Assembly (NCBI GenBank): GCA_934088535.1
Contig: CAKOJC010000038.1
Location: forward strand, 1-9,756
Direction: 5' to 3'
Length of the DNA: 9,756 nucleotides
Origin: an uncultured Bacilli bacterium
Lineage (GTDB): Bacteria > Bacillota_I > Bacilli_A > RF39 > UBA660
Both the position numbers and the translations under genes were made by a program. Shown one piece after another: positions 1 through 5,745 of this stretch. Position 1 is the stretch's first letter; every line of letters begins with the position of its first letter. The notes under the pieces were generated by a model, which did not search any database, was not told the origin of the DNA, and saw only the letters and a program-made list of their open reading frames with translations.

Positions 1-389
1 TTACCATCTTTTTCAAATACAAATCCAAAACCTTTTTTATCATGACTTATTGGTATTTTAGTAAATTTGATTCCCATAATATTATCTAGTTCATCAAATA
101 ATTCATAGTTTTTTATATAATCTTTTTTGTTATATTCATTTAATGTTTCAATAGAAATATATATTTTAGTGTTATAAACTCTATTAAATGAATGTACGCT
201 TTTAACATGATCTGAGTGAGCATGTGTCACTATTATAAAGTCTATATCTTCAGGACGTTCATTAATACTATAAAGTGCATCTTTTAGTTTTCCAAATTGA
301 AGTCCTGCATCTATTAAAAATTTAACATTATCAATATTAACAAAAGTAGAGTTTCCACTACTACTACTTCCTAAAACTACAATTTTCAT
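1..389 (-). CDS. MBL-fold metallo-hydrolase, YycJ/WalJ-like (3' part beyond window)
   Basis: I translated 129 N-terminal residues from an ATG at 389; the frame is still open at the left edge, so the C-terminal half or more is missing. The protein opens with MKIVVLGSSSSGNSTF, the glycine/serine-rich first strand and loop typical of YycJ/WalJ-type metallo-beta-lactamase-fold proteins. It continues with FLIDAGLQFGKL (the early Asp of the fold) and then VTHAHSDHV, the HxHxDH zinc-binding motif that gives two-metal hydrolase chemistry. A later ISHDKKGFGFVFEKDG segment matches the SHD region that follows in YycJ homologues. YycJ proteins are reported as nucleases or accessory proteins tied to cell-wall or DNA metabolism, and related proteins occur in phages; the substrate here is unknown. 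A GGTGG ribosome binding site at 395-399 lies 5 nt before the ATG. The neighbours are not walRK genes, so I give no gene symbol. Confidence 0.85.
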   Translation of the reverse strand, partial: MKIVVLGSSSSGNSTFVNIDNVKFLIDAGLQFGKLKDALYSINERPEDIDFIIVTHAHSDHVKSVHSFNRVYNTKIYISIETLNEYNKKDYIKNYELFDELDNIMGIKFTKIPISHDKKGFGFVFEKDG

Positions 390-406
390 TATAACCACCA
401 GGTAAT

Positions 407-415
407 ATTATAGCA
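407..415 (-). promoter_or_regulatory. Candidate extended -10 promoter for the MBL gene
   Basis: On the minus strand this site reads TGCTATAAT, a perfect TGnTATAAT extended -10. No convincing -35 lies upstream, which extended -10 promoters do not need. The predicted start site, near 400, directly abuts the GGTGG ribosome binding site, giving an unusually short leader of about 11 nt. In such AT-rich DNA a chance match is possible, so the call is tentative. Confidence 0.33.
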
Positions 416-433
416 TAAATTTATATTTATTTT

Positions 434-1279
434 CTATTCTATTTTATTATTATCTATGTACTCATATTTTAATAAATTATTTTTATTAACTATATTTTCT
501 CCTAGTCTTGATTCTATATCTTTTCTTGTGTTGTTTGCAATAGTGCCTCCTTCTTTGGCAATTATCCTGTTTTCTTCTAATCCGATAGGTTTATGCTTTT
601 CAGCAAGCTTTCTTGTTGTAGTTTCGCCTATGTCCGCAAGTAATACTTCAAGTTCATCCATATTATCTCTTAATGATTCTTTTCTTAAACCTTTAAATTC
701 TTTATATTCGTTTGCTGTCATACCTGACCATTCTTTATAAATATCATTAGTTAATATGGCAAACTCTATTTCTTCAGTTACTCCTCCTTTTTTCCATATA
801 TCAGTTAATTTCTTTCTATCTTGTATTCCTTTAATTCTTTTAATAATCCATTCTTCATCATATCCTTTAGCTCGATAAGTATCTATTGCCCTCTGCACTG
901 TTATTGATGGGTCAAACACTTCATCTATTCTTTCTCTTCCTAATCTTGCTAACCATAATTTTATAGGTTCTGCATTTTTACTTGGAATTGATTCAATTAT
1001 TCTAAACATTCCTTCTATGTCAACAACATCAGTATTATAATATTTACCATCTGATGATTTTAATTTCAGTTGGTGACAATTTGTAACCGACTCATTGCCC
1101 TCTTTTTTTAGACGATGTTTTAGCACTTTCCAATAATTTCTGGGATTGTCACTTTCAGATAAAACACCCACTATATCAACAACACTGATATAGTATTTTT
1201 GTTCCTCCCTATTCCATATAGTTCTTATTGTTTCACTATTAAACATTTTGTTTATTAAGTGCATTTGATTCTCTTTCAT
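434..1279 (-). CDS. Bro-N antirepressor-like protein with DinD-like C-terminal half
   Basis: This 281-residue soluble protein has two parts. Residues about 15-118 form a Bro-N (BRO family) domain: TIRTIWNREEQKYYISVVDIV, then SDNPRNYWKVLKHRLKKEG, VDIEGMFRIIESIPS and EPIKLWLARLGRERIDE. Bro-N is a DNA-binding module of phage antirepressors and baculovirus BRO proteins. Residues about 135-265 (LTNDIYKEWSGMTANEYKEF, then a GLRKESLRDNM helix and the EGGTIANNTRKDIESRLG end) resemble the C-terminal half of DinD, an SOS-induced protein. This two-part layout, about 280 residues long, is common on bacterial chromosomes outside clear prophages. The start is fixed by AGGAGG at 1286-1291, 6 nt before the ATG. 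The gene ends 44 bp before the MBL gene with no terminator between, so the two may be co-transcribed. A regulatory role is family inference; the target is unknown. Confidence 0.82.
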   Translation of the reverse strand: MKENQMHLINKMFNSETIRTIWNREEQKYYISVVDIVGVLSESDNPRNYWKVLKHRLKKEGNESVTNCHQLKLKSSDGKYYNTDVVDIEGMFRIIESIPSKNAEPIKLWLARLGRERIDEVFDPSITVQRAIDTYRAKGYDEEWIIKRIKGIQDRKKLTDIWKKGGVTEEIEFAILTNDIYKEWSGMTANEYKEFKGLRKESLRDNMDELEVLLADIGETTTRKLAEKHKPIGLEENRIIAKEGGTIANNTRKDIESRLGENIVNKNNLLKYEYIDNNKIE

Positions 1280-1337
1280 TTATGACCTCCTATTATTATA
1301 GTTAGCCATAAACTTCAAAAACACTTCTTTTTAATGC

Positions 1338-1364
1338 AAAATAAAAGAAGTATTAAACTTCTTA
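1338..1364. repeat. Left copy of a 27/28-bp near-identical terminator repeat
   Basis: This stretch matches 5718-5745 in the same orientation: a shared 13-base block, then a hairpin differing by one base change on each arm and one missing loop base, then a shared CTTCTTA. The two copies bracket the three-gene cassette. They may simply be the organism's preferred terminator form. Confidence 0.6.
1345..1363 (-). terminator. Intrinsic terminator of the OLD/MazG/DUF2075 cassette
   Basis: Read on the minus strand, AAGAAGT, a 5-nt loop (TTAAT) and ACTTCTT form a perfect 7-bp stem, followed by a U-rich tail (TTATTTTGC). It lies about 80 nt past the stop codon of the DUF2075 gene. A second, longer hairpin (1323-1331 with 1343-1351, 9 bp, 11-nt loop, then GTGTTTTTG) overlaps it and would be an alternative or back-up fold. 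The stem is rich in A-U pairs, so its strength is uncertain. Confidence 0.65.
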
Positions 1365-1444
1365 TAATTATAATTTCTTTTATAAATGCTCTTACTTTTA
1401 AATTTCATTAATTGCTTCATTTGTATATTTTTTCTAGTTTTATA

Positions 1445-3328
1445 TTAAATTTGTTTTTTTAAATATTCACTCAATTCTTTATTTGTACAATAAACATAGC
1501 ATCCTTTCATTCCCCTAGTCATTAAAACTTTATATGTGTTTTTTATTATTTTATCAGCTATATTTAGTGCATATTCTTTTCCCATATTTCTTTCTATTGT
1601 TTTAATTCCTTTTAAAGATTTATGAGTTATTTCTTCGGGTGCTCTACTTTCATAGTCTGTTACTATTTTACCATCTTCATATCTTAAATCATTTCCTATG
1701 ATTACACCAATATAATCAAATTCTAATCCTTGGCAAGTGTAAATACATCCTGCTTCATTCACTGAATTTTTATCTATTGCCCATGTTTGAGAATTTTCTA
1801 AATTCCAACTCATCCCAAAATTGTATTCAGGAATTTCTATATCATGTATATTTGTATTACTCTTTCCACCACTTATCCATTTCCAACAATAGCCAGCCAC
1901 TATTCTAGATTTGTTATTTATATTATTTTTTTCTTCAATTGCTTTTTTCATTTCGTTTGGATCATCAAATACTTTGAAATCATAATCAAACCCTTCTATA
2001 TCTAAGTTGGCTGTTCTTTTTATATCTAGAACATTGTCTAACCATGCAATATATCCATCAGAACCGTTGCATCTAAATTGACTATCAAGTTCATAAGTAT
2101 AAATTCCAGCATTAAGTTCTTTTGCATATTTTCTAATTAAGTCTTCACTTCCTATGTCCTTTAATGTAACCTTTTGATTTTCATCAATAAAGAATATAGA
2201 AAATTTAGAAGCATTAATTATCTCTTTTACTTGATTTTCTCCCAAGTTAGAATATATTCCTGATTTCTCATTTAATCTGTGTGCTTCATCTACTATTAAG
2301 CAATCAATTGCATTAGTACTCTCATCATAAAATTTTCCTGAGCTTTGAAATAAATGATTAATTTCGGTATTTGTTCTAATACCTTTTAATTTACTTGCAT
2401 AAATGTATCTTGGAGCTGAGTTTTTCGTAACATAGAAACATGTCATATTTCTATTAATTAGTTCTACTAGAAGATTTATAGCCAAAACAGATTTACCAGT
2501 TCCAGGCCCTCCTCTTACTATCATTACATTCTTTTCATTATTAGAAAGTGTGTCAATAGCATTTTTTATTGCATACTCTTTTATTATCTTTTGATTATCT
2601 ATCATGTAAAATTCTTCATTACCGTCTAACATACTTGCTAGGGAATCTTGAAGCATTTTTGAAGGCCTAATTCTTCCGTTATCTATATCATAAAGGATTG
2701 ATCCATCATCTCCTTCATCAATGTACTTTTTAATAAAATTTCTTAATTTTAAAACGTCACTATGACCAAATAATGGTGCTTTTGATGTATATTCTTTATA
2801 TTTATCACTATTAAGTGTTTCATCTTCTTCCAAATAATAATTGTGAAGATATGCACATGGATATATATTTATATTATTTAATTGTATAGATTCATTGTAA
2901 TCCCTTATTAAATTTGCATATGTCATTGCCTGATATGATGGATGGTTTACATCTCTTAATCCGCCACCTGTATATGTATTTACTTTATAAACACCATCCA
3001 TATCATCTACTTCAGTACATTTATCCCATTGTTTTAATTCTACTATTATTACATTTGATGCATTTGTTTTGAACCCTGACATCATAAAGTCTATTCTACA
3101 TCCGGTTGGTGGGATATTATATTCTATTGCAATGCCCATATTATCTGGTATATCATTATCACTTAATACACCTCTCATATATTGCATTGAGTTTTTCCAT
3201 GAATTGAATTCTGGAATACTTGGCCTTCTTTTTATTATTTCTATATACTTATTTCTTATTCTATCTGCAATTAGACCAATATCTACATCATTAATAAAAC
3301 TTGATTTTACACCTTCATATACTAACAT
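1445..3328 (-). CDS. DUF2075 (Schlafen group 3-like) helicase with N-terminal RecB-type nuclease-like domain
   Basis: This 627-residue protein joins two parts. The N-terminal 240 residues carry a PD-(D/E)xK-like signature: D80 in GCRIDFMM, E97-x-K99 in VIIVELKQW, and Q133-xxx-Y137 in SYQAMTYANLI, the last being the QxxxY box of RecB-type nucleases. Residues about 265-615 form the DUF2075 ATPase: Walker A GGPGTGKS (273-280), Walker B CLIVDEAH (343-350), IDENQ (381-385), a SQFRC arginine motif (416-420), TCQGLEFDYIGVIIG (531-545, like SF1 motif V) and YKVLMTRGMKG (599-609, like motif VI with R605). DUF2075 proteins are SF1-type DNA/RNA helicases, so the expected action is ATP-driven nucleic-acid unwinding or translocation with possible cleavage. 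The nuclease reading is mine from motifs. The gene follows the pyrophosphohydrolase gene by 10 bp, implying co-expression. It takes the position a GajB helicase holds next to GajA. Confidence 0.88.
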   Translation of the reverse strand: MLVYEGVKSSFINDVDIGLIADRIRNKYIEIIKRRPSIPEFNSWKNSMQYMRGVLSDNDIPDNMGIAIEYNIPPTGCRIDFMMSGFKTNASNVIIVELKQWDKCTEVDDMDGVYKVNTYTGGGLRDVNHPSYQAMTYANLIRDYNESIQLNNINIYPCAYLHNYYLEEDETLNSDKYKEYTSKAPLFGHSDVLKLRNFIKKYIDEGDDGSILYDIDNGRIRPSKMLQDSLASMLDGNEEFYMIDNQKIIKEYAIKNAIDTLSNNEKNVMIVRGGPGTGKSVLAINLLVELINRNMTCFYVTKNSAPRYIYASKLKGIRTNTEINHLFQSSGKFYDESTNAIDCLIVDEAHRLNEKSGIYSNLGENQVKEIINASKFSIFFIDENQKVTLKDIGSEDLIRKYAKELNAGIYTYELDSQFRCNGSDGYIAWLDNVLDIKRTANLDIEGFDYDFKVFDDPNEMKKAIEEKNNINNKSRIVAGYCWKWISGGKSNTNIHDIEIPEYNFGMSWNLENSQTWAIDKNSVNEAGCIYTCQGLEFDYIGVIIGNDLRYEDGKIVTDYESRAPEEITHKSLKGIKTIERNMGKEYALNIADKIIKNTYKVLMTRGMKGCYVYCTNKELSEYLKKQI

Positions 3329-3334
3329 ACTTTT

Positions 3335-3340
3335 ACTCCT
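3335..3340 (-). promoter_or_regulatory. Ribosome binding site of the DUF2075 gene, overlapping the upstream stop codon
   Basis: AGGAGT on the minus strand lies 6 nt before the ATG at 3328. It shares two bases with the TAG stop of the pyrophosphohydrolase gene (3339-3341). Ribosomes finishing the upstream gene would therefore sit on this site, which points to translational coupling. The site also confirms 3328 as the start. Confidence 0.75.
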
Positions 3341-3653
3341 ATAATTTGTTATATTTTGTGCTAGTTCCCTTAGCCTTTTCTATTGGATATTTAATGGCTG
3401 TTTTTTTCATCTTGTCTAATACAATTTGTTTAGGGTCAAGATTTAATTTATTTGCCATTTGAATGCAATAATTTAACACATCAGCAAGTTCTTCTTTAAC
3501 TTCTTCTATATCATAATTATTATTCCATTGAAAGCATTCTAATAATTCTCCTGCTTCTATACATATACTTTTAGCCAAATTTTCTGGAGAATGAAACTGA
3601 TCCCAATCTCTTTCTTTATTAAACTTATCTATTTTTTCTACTAATTCTTTCAT
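3339..3653 (-). CDS. MazG/dCTPase-like nucleotide pyrophosphohydrolase
   Basis: This 104-residue all-alpha protein belongs to the MazG-like/RS21-C6 (DCTPP1-type) group, which splits (d)NTPs to the monophosphate and pyrophosphate using Mg2+. The metal-binding pattern is clear: E33-xx-E36 in IEAGELLE and E55-xx-D58 in EELADVL. The preceding RDWDQFHSPENLAKSI and following CFQW are typical of the family, as is the C-terminal basic tail ending near KYNKL. The length is that of a single-domain member, so the protein should act as a dimer or tetramer. The start is fixed by AGGAGG at 3659-3664, 5 nt before the ATG. The gene sits between the OLD-type nuclease and the DUF2075 helicase and is tightly coupled to the latter. 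Whether it prefers dCTP, a modified base or all dNTPs cannot be told. General house-cleaning of damaged nucleotides is the alternative role. Confidence 0.9.
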   Translation of the reverse strand: MKELVEKIDKFNKERDWDQFHSPENLAKSICIEAGELLECFQWNNNYDIEEVKEELADVLNYCIQMANKLNLDPKQIVLDKMKKTAIKYPIEKAKGTSTKYNKL

Positions 3654-3683
3654 TAGATCCTCCTGAAAAATATTATATATACT

Positions 3684-3692
3684 ATTATATCA
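3684..3692 (-). promoter_or_regulatory. Candidate extended -10 promoter for the MazG-like/DUF2075 gene pair
   Basis: The minus strand reads TGATATAAT, a perfect TGnTATAAT, inside the 65-bp gap after the OLD-type gene. The predicted start near 3677 gives a leader of about 24 nt that contains the strong AGGAGG. The -35 region (about 3707-3712, CATAAA) is poor. If real, the pyrophosphohydrolase and helicase can be made independently of the nuclease. Confidence 0.45.
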
Positions 3693-3718
3693 TATTGCCG
3701 ACTATATTTATGTTATTG

Positions 3719-5599
3719 TTAGCAAAATATTTTTTCAAATAATTTTCTAAACTTATTAATTGGAAGAGTATTTTTTATGACTTGTTTTTTCTTTAACTTT
3801 ACCTTATTTTTCTTAATATCAATAATAAAATGATATATTACTTCTACTCTATATTCTTTAGATAAACCGCAGAATTGTTCTATTATGACATAAAATTTAT
3901 TTTTACTTATTTCTTTAAAATTCAATTCATCACCATCGCCTTCGCGAAATTCTAGCATTTTATATTTTTTATTTAGTTCCTCATAAAAATTATTTTTTTG
4001 GGTCCAATCATTTAGTAATTTTCTAGCTTTTTCTTCATTTATTCTTTTATTAATTTTTTCTTGAATTTCTTTGTTTTTTTCTTCTTGTGTTCCAGCTATC
4101 ACATTATCTCTTTCAAAATATTTTTTTATATTTTCTATTAATTTTTTTATATCTTCAGAATATTCTTCATTAATTTTATAGTCTTTTCTACTTTTGACAA
4201 GTCCTTTTTTATCTTTATAAGTTGTATTTATAAAGTCTATAATTTTATTTTTTTCATTCTCATCAATTTGACATTCATTGATCTTTTTTACTATTTCTTT
4301 TATATTCTTATCTTTCTTTTTGTCATGAACATCACCTGCTAATATTGCATAAAATCCATAATTTTCATATGTTTTAGATAAATTTTCAATTAATTCTCTT
4401 TTATCATTATCAACAATCGTGTAAACTTTTTGATAGCCCAAATCCTTTAACATTTCTAAAATTATACTAATATTATTTGCACCACCTGCTCCCCAACCAA
4501 AATATGATGCATTTGGTGTATAATTATACTGTTCAAAAATTTTTGGATAGCAAACTACATCATCTTGCCCTTCTGTTAATATTACATTATCTTGCAAAAA
4601 GAATATATCATTTGTATCTAAGGATAAAGTATGAATATTATTGTTATCATTTATTATTTTATTAATTCCATCTTTTGTTTTTTGACTAAGTTCATAAACA
4701 TTAATATCATCTTCTTCTTTTCTAAATCTCAAAATTTTGCTTTGATTTGCAAATAAATTCCAATCTGCAAAATATGGTGAATGAGTACTTATTATTATTT
4801 GTTTGTCTTTTGAACATTCAACTAGTAATTGAAACAATCTTTTTTGAAGATCGGGATGTAATGAAATTTCTGGTTCATCTATTAATATAATATTATCTTC
4901 TGAAGCATCATATAATGCATCAATTATATTAAATATATTAATATACCCATCTCCTGCACCATTACTACTATGACTAACATTTTTATATTCAAATTCGAGA
5001 TAAGAAGTATTTTCATTTATTGTTTCTATTTTCCATTTTGGTATAGGATTAAGAACTTTTATTAAATATTGTTCAAACATTTCTTTGTTATTAAATACCT
5101 TAATTAATCTTTCTCCAAAATTATTAGTATAATTATTTTCTGATCTATATTCATATCCGCCAATATTTCCCTTATAGTCTTCTCTATCTGCATATCCTGA
5201 TGTATTAAATGTTGAATTAAAATTTCTTTTACTAGATAAAATAAATGTTTTAAGTCTACTATCCGAATTTCCCGTTTGTATTACACCATTTATTTTTCTT
5301 TCAACATATGATCCACCTTTATCTGTGGTATATAATCCTATTTTTCTATTGTTATCTTCAAGTACTTCTATTTTGATTCTTTCTTTTGTATTTATGTTTC
5401 TAGCACCTTTTGATATTACTTTTGCATTAGAACTTAATAAATGCATTGCTTCTATAACTGTTGATTTACCACTATTATTTGGCCCAACCATTATTGTAAG
5501 TCCACTTCCCGGTGTTTTTTTATCTGGTACTGAAAATTCTATAGTTGTTTCTTTAGAAAATCCTCTTAGACCACTTATTGTAATTGCTTTGATTGCCAT
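3719..5599 (-). CDS. OLD-family AAA ATPase with TOPRIM nuclease domain (GajA-like)
   Basis: This 626-residue protein has an SMC/ABC-type ATPase head followed by a TOPRIM domain, the layout of OLD nucleases and of GajA. Residues 1-40 contain ITISGLRGFSKETTIEF, then Walker A GPNNSGKS (39-46). A signature-like SSNGAGDGYINIF lies at 211-223, Walker B ILIDEPEISLHP at 238-249 (E242 the likely ATPase base), and the H-loop STHSPYF at 271-277. The TOPRIM part has ILTEGQDD (340-347, E343), FGWGAGGANN (367-376) and IVDNDK (395-400, D397 and D399), the acidic metal site for DNA nicking or cutting. Residues about 425-626 are Lys/Glu-rich, mostly helical-looking, and unrecognised. AGGAGT at 5608-5613, 8 nt upstream, supports the start. 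No UvrD-type GajB is adjacent; a DUF2075 helicase lies two genes downstream. The region looks markedly AT-rich: the 60 bases at 4021-4080 have 10 G/C, against 22 at 6541-6600 in polC. PARIS-type fused ATPase/TOPRIM proteins are a less likely alternative. Confidence 0.88.
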   Translation of the reverse strand: MAIKAITISGLRGFSKETTIEFSVPDKKTPGSGLTIMVGPNNSGKSTVIEAMHLLSSNAKVISKGARNINTKERIKIEVLEDNNRKIGLYTTDKGGSYVERKINGVIQTGNSDSRLKTFILSSKRNFNSTFNTSGYADREDYKGNIGGYEYRSENNYTNNFGERLIKVFNNKEMFEQYLIKVLNPIPKWKIETINENTSYLEFEYKNVSHSSNGAGDGYINIFNIIDALYDASEDNIILIDEPEISLHPDLQKRLFQLLVECSKDKQIIISTHSPYFADWNLFANQSKILRFRKEEDDINVYELSQKTKDGINKIINDNNNIHTLSLDTNDIFFLQDNVILTEGQDDVVCYPKIFEQYNYTPNASYFGWGAGGANNISIILEMLKDLGYQKVYTIVDNDKRELIENLSKTYENYGFYAILAGDVHDKKKDKNIKEIVKKINECQIDENEKNKIIDFINTTYKDKKGLVKSRKDYKINEEYSEDIKKLIENIKKYFERDNVIAGTQEEKNKEIQEKINKRINEEKARKLLNDWTQKNNFYEELNKKYKMLEFREGDGDELNFKEISKNKFYVIIEQFCGLSKEYRVEVIYHFIIDIKKNKVKLKKKQVIKNTLPINKFRKLFEKIFC

Positions 5600-5674
5600 T
5601 TTATTTTACTCCTTTTTTTATAATTTGTTTTATTATTTTTTAATAATTAATTTAATCTTATAGGTTTACCTTGT

Positions 5675-5703
5675 ATTATACATTTTATATTAAAGATAGT
5701 AAA
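5675..5703 (-). promoter_or_regulatory. Sigma-A-like promoter of the OLD-type gene
   Basis: On the minus strand, TTTACT (5703-5698, four of six matches to TTGACA) and a perfect TATAAT (5680-5675) are separated by exactly 17 nt. The predicted start near 5668 gives a leader of roughly 70 nt. That leader is almost wholly A/T, with one weak all-A/T inverted repeat at about 5632-5647. The promoter lies just after the polC terminator, so the cassette has its own transcription start. Confidence 0.65.
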
Positions 5704-5717
5704 TAATTTTTTTGATA

Positions 5718-5745
5718 AAAATAAAAGAAGCATTTAAGCTTCTTA
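5718..5745. repeat. Right copy of a 27/28-bp near-identical terminator repeat
   Basis: This stretch matches 1338-1364 in direct orientation at 25 of 28 aligned columns. The two substitutions fall on opposite arms of the same stem pair: C5731-G5738 here corresponds to T1351-A1357 there. The pairing is therefore kept, which supports the hairpin in both copies. Confidence 0.6.
5725..5744 (-). terminator. Intrinsic terminator of polC
   Basis: The minus strand reads AAGAAGC, a 6-nt loop (TTAAAT), GCTTCTT, then a T-rich tail (TTATTTTTATC): a perfect 7-bp stem with a good U-tract. The stem begins inside the polC stop codon (TAA at 5745-5743), so there is no spacer between gene end and terminator. 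Confidence 0.82.

Noticed and set aside
1..389. Assigning the MBL gene as yycJ/walJ of the walRK operon.
   Set aside because: The motif pattern fits that family, but no walR, walK, yycH or yycI is adjacent in the window, the C-terminus is missing, and phage-encoded relatives look similar.
456..740. Open frame of 94 codons on the plus strand opposite the Bro gene.
   Set aside because: It lies wholly antisense to a well-supported gene, encodes a biased Ser/Leu/Phe-rich product typical of a reverse-frame shadow, and has no ribosome binding site.
1295..1300. A TATAAT on the minus strand just upstream of the Bro gene, as its promoter.
   Set aside because: The implied transcript start (about 1288) falls inside the AGGAGG ribosome binding site, which would destroy it, and no -35 sits at 16-18 nt. 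The promoter of this gene remains unidentified.
3069..3344. Plus-strand open frame with hydrophobic residues that might suggest a small membrane protein.
   Set aside because: It is antisense to the N-terminal nuclease-like region of the DUF2075 gene. The hydrophobicity follows from complementing Lys/Asn/Asp/Glu-rich codons.
3719..5599. Classifying the OLD-type protein plus helicase as canonical Gabija (gajA/gajB).
   Set aside because: The downstream helicase has DUF2075 features and a RecB-like N-terminus instead of a UvrD/PcrA-like layout, and a pyrophosphohydrolase gene intervenes. I therefore use no gaj symbols.
5325..5663. Plus-strand open frame of 112 codons with apparent transmembrane stretches.
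   Set aside because: It is antisense to the OLD Walker A region and runs through the cassette promoter. The hydrophobic character is the complement of charged codons, and there is no start signal.
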